From: an uncultured Bacteroidales bacterium
GTDB lineage: Bacteria > Bacteroidota > Bacteroidia > Bacteroidales > Marinilabiliaceae
Direction of reading: 5' to 3'
Length of the DNA stretch: 26,149 bases
Assembly: GCA_934699135.1 (NCBI GenBank)
Contig: CAKUVM010000024.1
Coordinates: forward strand, 1-26,149
The notes below the pieces were generated by a model that saw only the letters and a program-made list of their open reading frames with translations, had not been told where the DNA came from and made no database searches. This document shows, in pieces, positions 22,087 through 26,149 of this stretch; the first letter of the stretch is position 1, and each line of letters starts with the position of its first letter. Position numbers and translations under genes: made by a program.

Positions 22087-23307
22087 CTAGAGGTTGCGGA
22101 CGACGAGGGTCGAGTTTGTGCCGCCGAAGCCGAACGAGTTGGAGAGGAACGTGTCAAAGTGATGCGAAACCCTCTCGCCAGGGATATTGAGCTTGGCCGA
22201 GTCCTCATCAGGATGCTCGAAATTGAGGTTTGCCGCGATGAAGTCATTCTTCATCATGAGTATGGTGTAGACAATCTCGCTGGCGCCCGCCATCCACATC
22301 TCGTGGCCGGTTTGGCCTTTGGTGGAGGTGATGTATGGCTTGTAGTCTCCGAGCACGCGGTCAATGGCCTTGGCCTCGTTTTGGTCTCCCACGTGGGTTG
22401 AGGTGGCGTGCGCATTGATGTAACCTATCTCGCGGAGGTCTATGCCGGCCTGCTCAATGGACATGCGCAGCGAGCGGGCAGGGCCATCAACATTGGGGGT
22501 GGAGATGTGGTCGCCATTAGACGAGAATCCGTAACCGAGGACCTCGGCCAAGATGGGGGCGCCGCGCCTTACGGCGCTCTCGTAGCTCTCAATGATCACC
22601 GTGGCCGCGCCGCCACCCGGCACGAGGCCGTCGCGGTCTCGGTCAAACGGGCGGGATGCCTTGGTCGGCTCACTCTCGCGTGCGGAGAAAGCCGAGATGC
22701 CGTCGAAGCTGCCGATGGAGAACGGATTGACCTCCTGTGCGCCTCCACAGACGATGCACTCCTGCAGGCCCTCGCGGATGAGGAGGGTGCCCAAGCCGAT
22801 GGCGTGTGAGCCGGAGGCGCAGGCTCCGGAGACGGTCAGGTTCATGCCCTTGAGCTTGAAGAGGCATGAGAGGTTCATGGTGACGGTGGAGTTCATGGAC
22901 TGGAAGATGGCGCCAGAGCCGACGAGAGTGGTGTCTTTCTTCTCGCGCATGATGTCCACGCTCTTGACGACGGCGTCGGCACTGCTGTCGTTGCCGTAGA
23001 GGATGCCCACGTTGTGAGCCTCTATGTAGTCCTGATCCAGGCGCGCGTTGGCAAGCGCGTCGCGGGTGGCAAGGTAGGCATACTTCACCTCATCGGCCAT
23101 ATAGACGCGCTGGCTACGACTGAGGATGCCCTTGAGATCGGGCACGTCCACCTTTGCCGTCAGCGCGGAGCGGAAGCCCATCTCTTTGCGAACCGGGTCG
23201 AAAATGATGCCCGACTTACCATTGTATAGAGAATCACGAACTTCGTCAAGCGTCTTACCAAGACACGAGTAAATGCCCAAACCCGTGATAACAACTCTCC
23301 TTTTCAT
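22087..23307 (-). CDS. Beta-ketoacyl-ACP synthase (KAS I/II-like)
   Basis: A 406-residue condensing enzyme that extends an ACP-bound acyl chain by a decarboxylative Claisen reaction. The catalytic triad is present: Cys163 in VSGACASGSHAIG, His300 in NAHATSTHVGD and His335 in STKGQTGHEMWMAGA, with Lys330 before it. The C-terminal SNSFGFGGTNSTLV is the family's gatekeeper loop. The active-site context is FabB/FabF-like but not that of a typical housekeeping FabF (for example NAHATSTHVGDQNE in place of NAHGTST..GD..E). Together with the ACP and exporter genes it suggests a dedicated chain-elongation system rather than primary fatty acid synthesis. It is transcribed alone, with a candidate promoter about 150 bases upstream and a strong terminator. 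Confidence 0.93.
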   Translation of the reverse strand: MKRRVVITGLGIYSCLGKTLDEVRDSLYNGKSGIIFDPVRKEMGFRSALTAKVDVPDLKGILSRSQRVYMADEVKYAYLATRDALANARLDQDYIEAHNVGILYGNDSSADAVVKSVDIMREKKDTTLVGSGAIFQSMNSTVTMNLSCLFKLKGMNLTVSGACASGSHAIGLGTLLIREGLQECIVCGGAQEVNPFSIGSFDGISAFSARESEPTKASRPFDRDRDGLVPGGGAATVIIESYESAVRRGAPILAEVLGYGFSSNGDHISTPNVDGPARSLRMSIEQAGIDLREIGYINAHATSTHVGDQNEAKAIDRVLGDYKPYITSTKGQTGHEMWMAGASEIVYTILMMKNDFIAANLNFEHPDEDSAKLNIPGERVSHHFDTFLSNSFGFGGTNSTLVVRNL

Positions 23308-23603
23308 AAATATGTTTATCTATAGTTTATCCATTATTCAAGCGCAATTTCGGCATTTTGACCGTCTTGCCTCCCCCCGTTATTTTTTTTTCACACCCTA
23401 GCCACTTTCCCGTCAGGATCCTCATTGCGCAACAGACGCATTCAACACTTTGATATTCAAAGATAAATGACCATAAAACCGCAATGTGGCTTTGAGTTTA
23501 TGCAAGTAGACGCCACGCCTAGCCTTATAAGAGAGTGCGCACCGCGCACTACGTATTTAAACGTATCGGGCAGGCCGCAAAATCACACAAGGGGTTCAGC
23601 CCG
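23308..23603 (-). other. Intergenic region between the histidine kinase and ketosynthase genes
   Basis: These 296 bases hold the ketosynthase leader (about 140 bases, with a run of nine T residues on the plus strand near 23385-23392) and its -7 box. Nearer the kinase there is a hairpin GTGCGC/GCGCAC (23535-23549) without a good T tract, a possible weak terminator for the kinase. No gene is evident. Confidence 0.5.
23448..23465 (-). promoter_or_regulatory. Candidate ketosynthase promoter with overlapping palindrome
   Basis: TATCTTTG on the minus strand (23465-23458) is an exact TAnnTTTG -7 box, identical to that of the DUF1573 operon. A perfect inverted repeat CTTTGA-TAT-TCAAAG (23448-23462) overlaps it and could be an operator. 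The -33 element is poor (CAA at 23482-23484 on the plus strand). Confidence 0.45.
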
Positions 23604-25520
<1,917 letters not shown>

Positions 25521-25533
25521 GACGCCTGTGATT

Positions 25534-26115
25534 TTATTCCGCCGTAAAAATAGAACAGAGAGCCAAGCCTAAAGCTCCCCCGGCCAAAGTGAGCGTTATG
25601 GCGCCAAACTTTCGTAACAATATCACCCCGTAGGTGATGACAAAAATGGCCACAGCCACAAGGTCGGCCGACTTGAAGTTCTGAAGCAAAGACTCTTGCG
25701 CCTGATAGGCCGGCATGATGGCCGTCTGCGCCATAAAGAGGAAAGCACTGGCCATAAGACCCACAGTGGCGGGACGGATGCCCGCCAAGACGCCCATCAC
25801 CACCTTGTTTGTCTGAAACTTATGCAGGAAAAGCAGCACAAGCATGCACAAGATGAAAGACGGCAGCGAGACTGCCACGGTGGCCAGAATGGCCCCCGGG
25901 AGGCCGGCGGCGTTATAGCCGACATAGGTGGCGGCGTTGATGGCTATGGGGCCTGGAGTCACCTGCGAGAGAGCCACCAAATTGGCGAACTCGTGGGCGG
26001 ACATGATGCCAAAGGCCTGGACGTCTTGAAAAATGAGCGTCAGAATGGCGTAGCCGCCACCGAAGCCTAACACGCCGACCTTGAAGAATATGATGAACAG
26101 ATAAAAGTAGACCAT
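25534..26115 (-). CDS. chrA: Chromate transporter (ChrA-type), single-domain half
   Basis: A 193-residue inner-membrane protein corresponding to one half of the CHR family. The N-terminal FFKVGVLGFGGGYAIL and the later SQVTPGPIAINAATYVGY are the two diagnostic CHR motifs, and about five or six membrane helices follow. Bacteroidota usually encode two such halves side by side that act together. The start codon overlaps the stop of an upstream reading frame by one base (TGATG), consistent with that tandem design. Despite the name, the physiological substrate in gut-type anaerobes is not established. The sensor kinase gene follows after 13 bases. Confidence 0.92.
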   Translation of the reverse strand: MVYFYLFIIFFKVGVLGFGGGYAILTLIFQDVQAFGIMSAHEFANLVALSQVTPGPIAINAATYVGYNAAGLPGAILATVAVSLPSFILCMLVLLFLHKFQTNKVVMGVLAGIRPATVGLMASAFLFMAQTAIMPAYQAQESLLQNFKSADLVAVAIFVITYGVILLRKFGAITLTLAGGALGLALCSIFTAE

Positions 26116-26149
26116 CAGTTTGCCGCTTTTTTATCCCTATTATAGAAAT
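26115..26149 (-). CDS. C-terminal tail of an upstream gene, probably the partner chromate-transporter half
   Basis: The last 35 bases contain one minus-strand frame open from the edge to a TGA at 26117-26115 that shares its A with the next gene's ATG. It encodes FYNRDKKAAN. Ten residues cannot identify a family. The tight TGATG coupling and the usual pairing of single-domain CHR genes make the second chromate-transporter half the best guess. Confidence 0.4.
   Translation of the reverse strand, partial: FYNRDKKAAN

Overview
The window looks like chromosomal DNA from a GC-rich member of the Bacteroidales (Bacteroidota). The evidence is a SusC-type TonB receptor N-terminus, a GldB-type lipoprotein, a tandem-DUF1573 protein, a DUF4369/TlpA lipoprotein, an L25/Ctc protein with an Ala-rich tail, and Bacteroidota-type promoters. 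The -7 motif TAnnTTTG recurs upstream of many genes. In front of the ferredoxin gene it sits exactly 19 nt from a TTTG -33 element. No genus can be assigned from what is visible.

Layout. 1-325 (-): truncated start of a SusC-like receptor. 326-817: AT-rich divergent regulatory region. 818-6489 (+): trpS and gldB, then prs (own promoter, strong terminator), rplY (own promoter, strong terminator), then a YihY/BrkB membrane protein. 6496-7071 (-): 3-methyladenine glycosylase Tag. 7202-8512 (+): a solitary cytosine-C5 DNA methyltransferase. A long bidirectional terminator separates it from a 56-aa 2[4Fe-4S] ferredoxin (-). From there to the right edge every gene is on the minus strand.

The minus-strand block, read in its direction of transcription (right to left), has several units. 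(a) The end of an unseen gene, then a chromate-transporter half protein, then an orphan sensor histidine kinase with a periplasmic binding-protein-like sensor. (b) A beta-ketoacyl-ACP synthase (KS) with its own promoter and a strong terminator. (c) An acyl carrier protein (ACP) with its own promoter, a GC-rich gap full of small hairpins, then an MMPL/RND-type exporter, a RetSat/phytoene-desaturase-like FAD oxidoreductase and a LolA-like periplasmic carrier, closed by a terminator with the same stem sequence as the one after the KS. (d) TolC-like protein, DUF2461 protein, AlkZ-related protein. (e) DUF1573 protein, TlpA-like lipoprotein, phosphohexomutase, small outer-membrane-type protein.

The most interesting part is 16.6-23.3 kb. 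KS, ACP, MMPL exporter, FAD oxidoreductase and LolA-like carrier together look like a compact pathway that makes an acyl or polyene-type lipid and delivers it to the outer membrane. They resemble the core of the aryl-polyene/flexirubin-type clusters of Bacteroidota, but no ketoreductase, dehydratase, CoA ligase, ammonia lyase or glycosyl/acyltransferase is encoded here. Function and product are inferred, not shown. No CRISPR array, rRNA, intact tRNA, transposase or prophage gene was seen.
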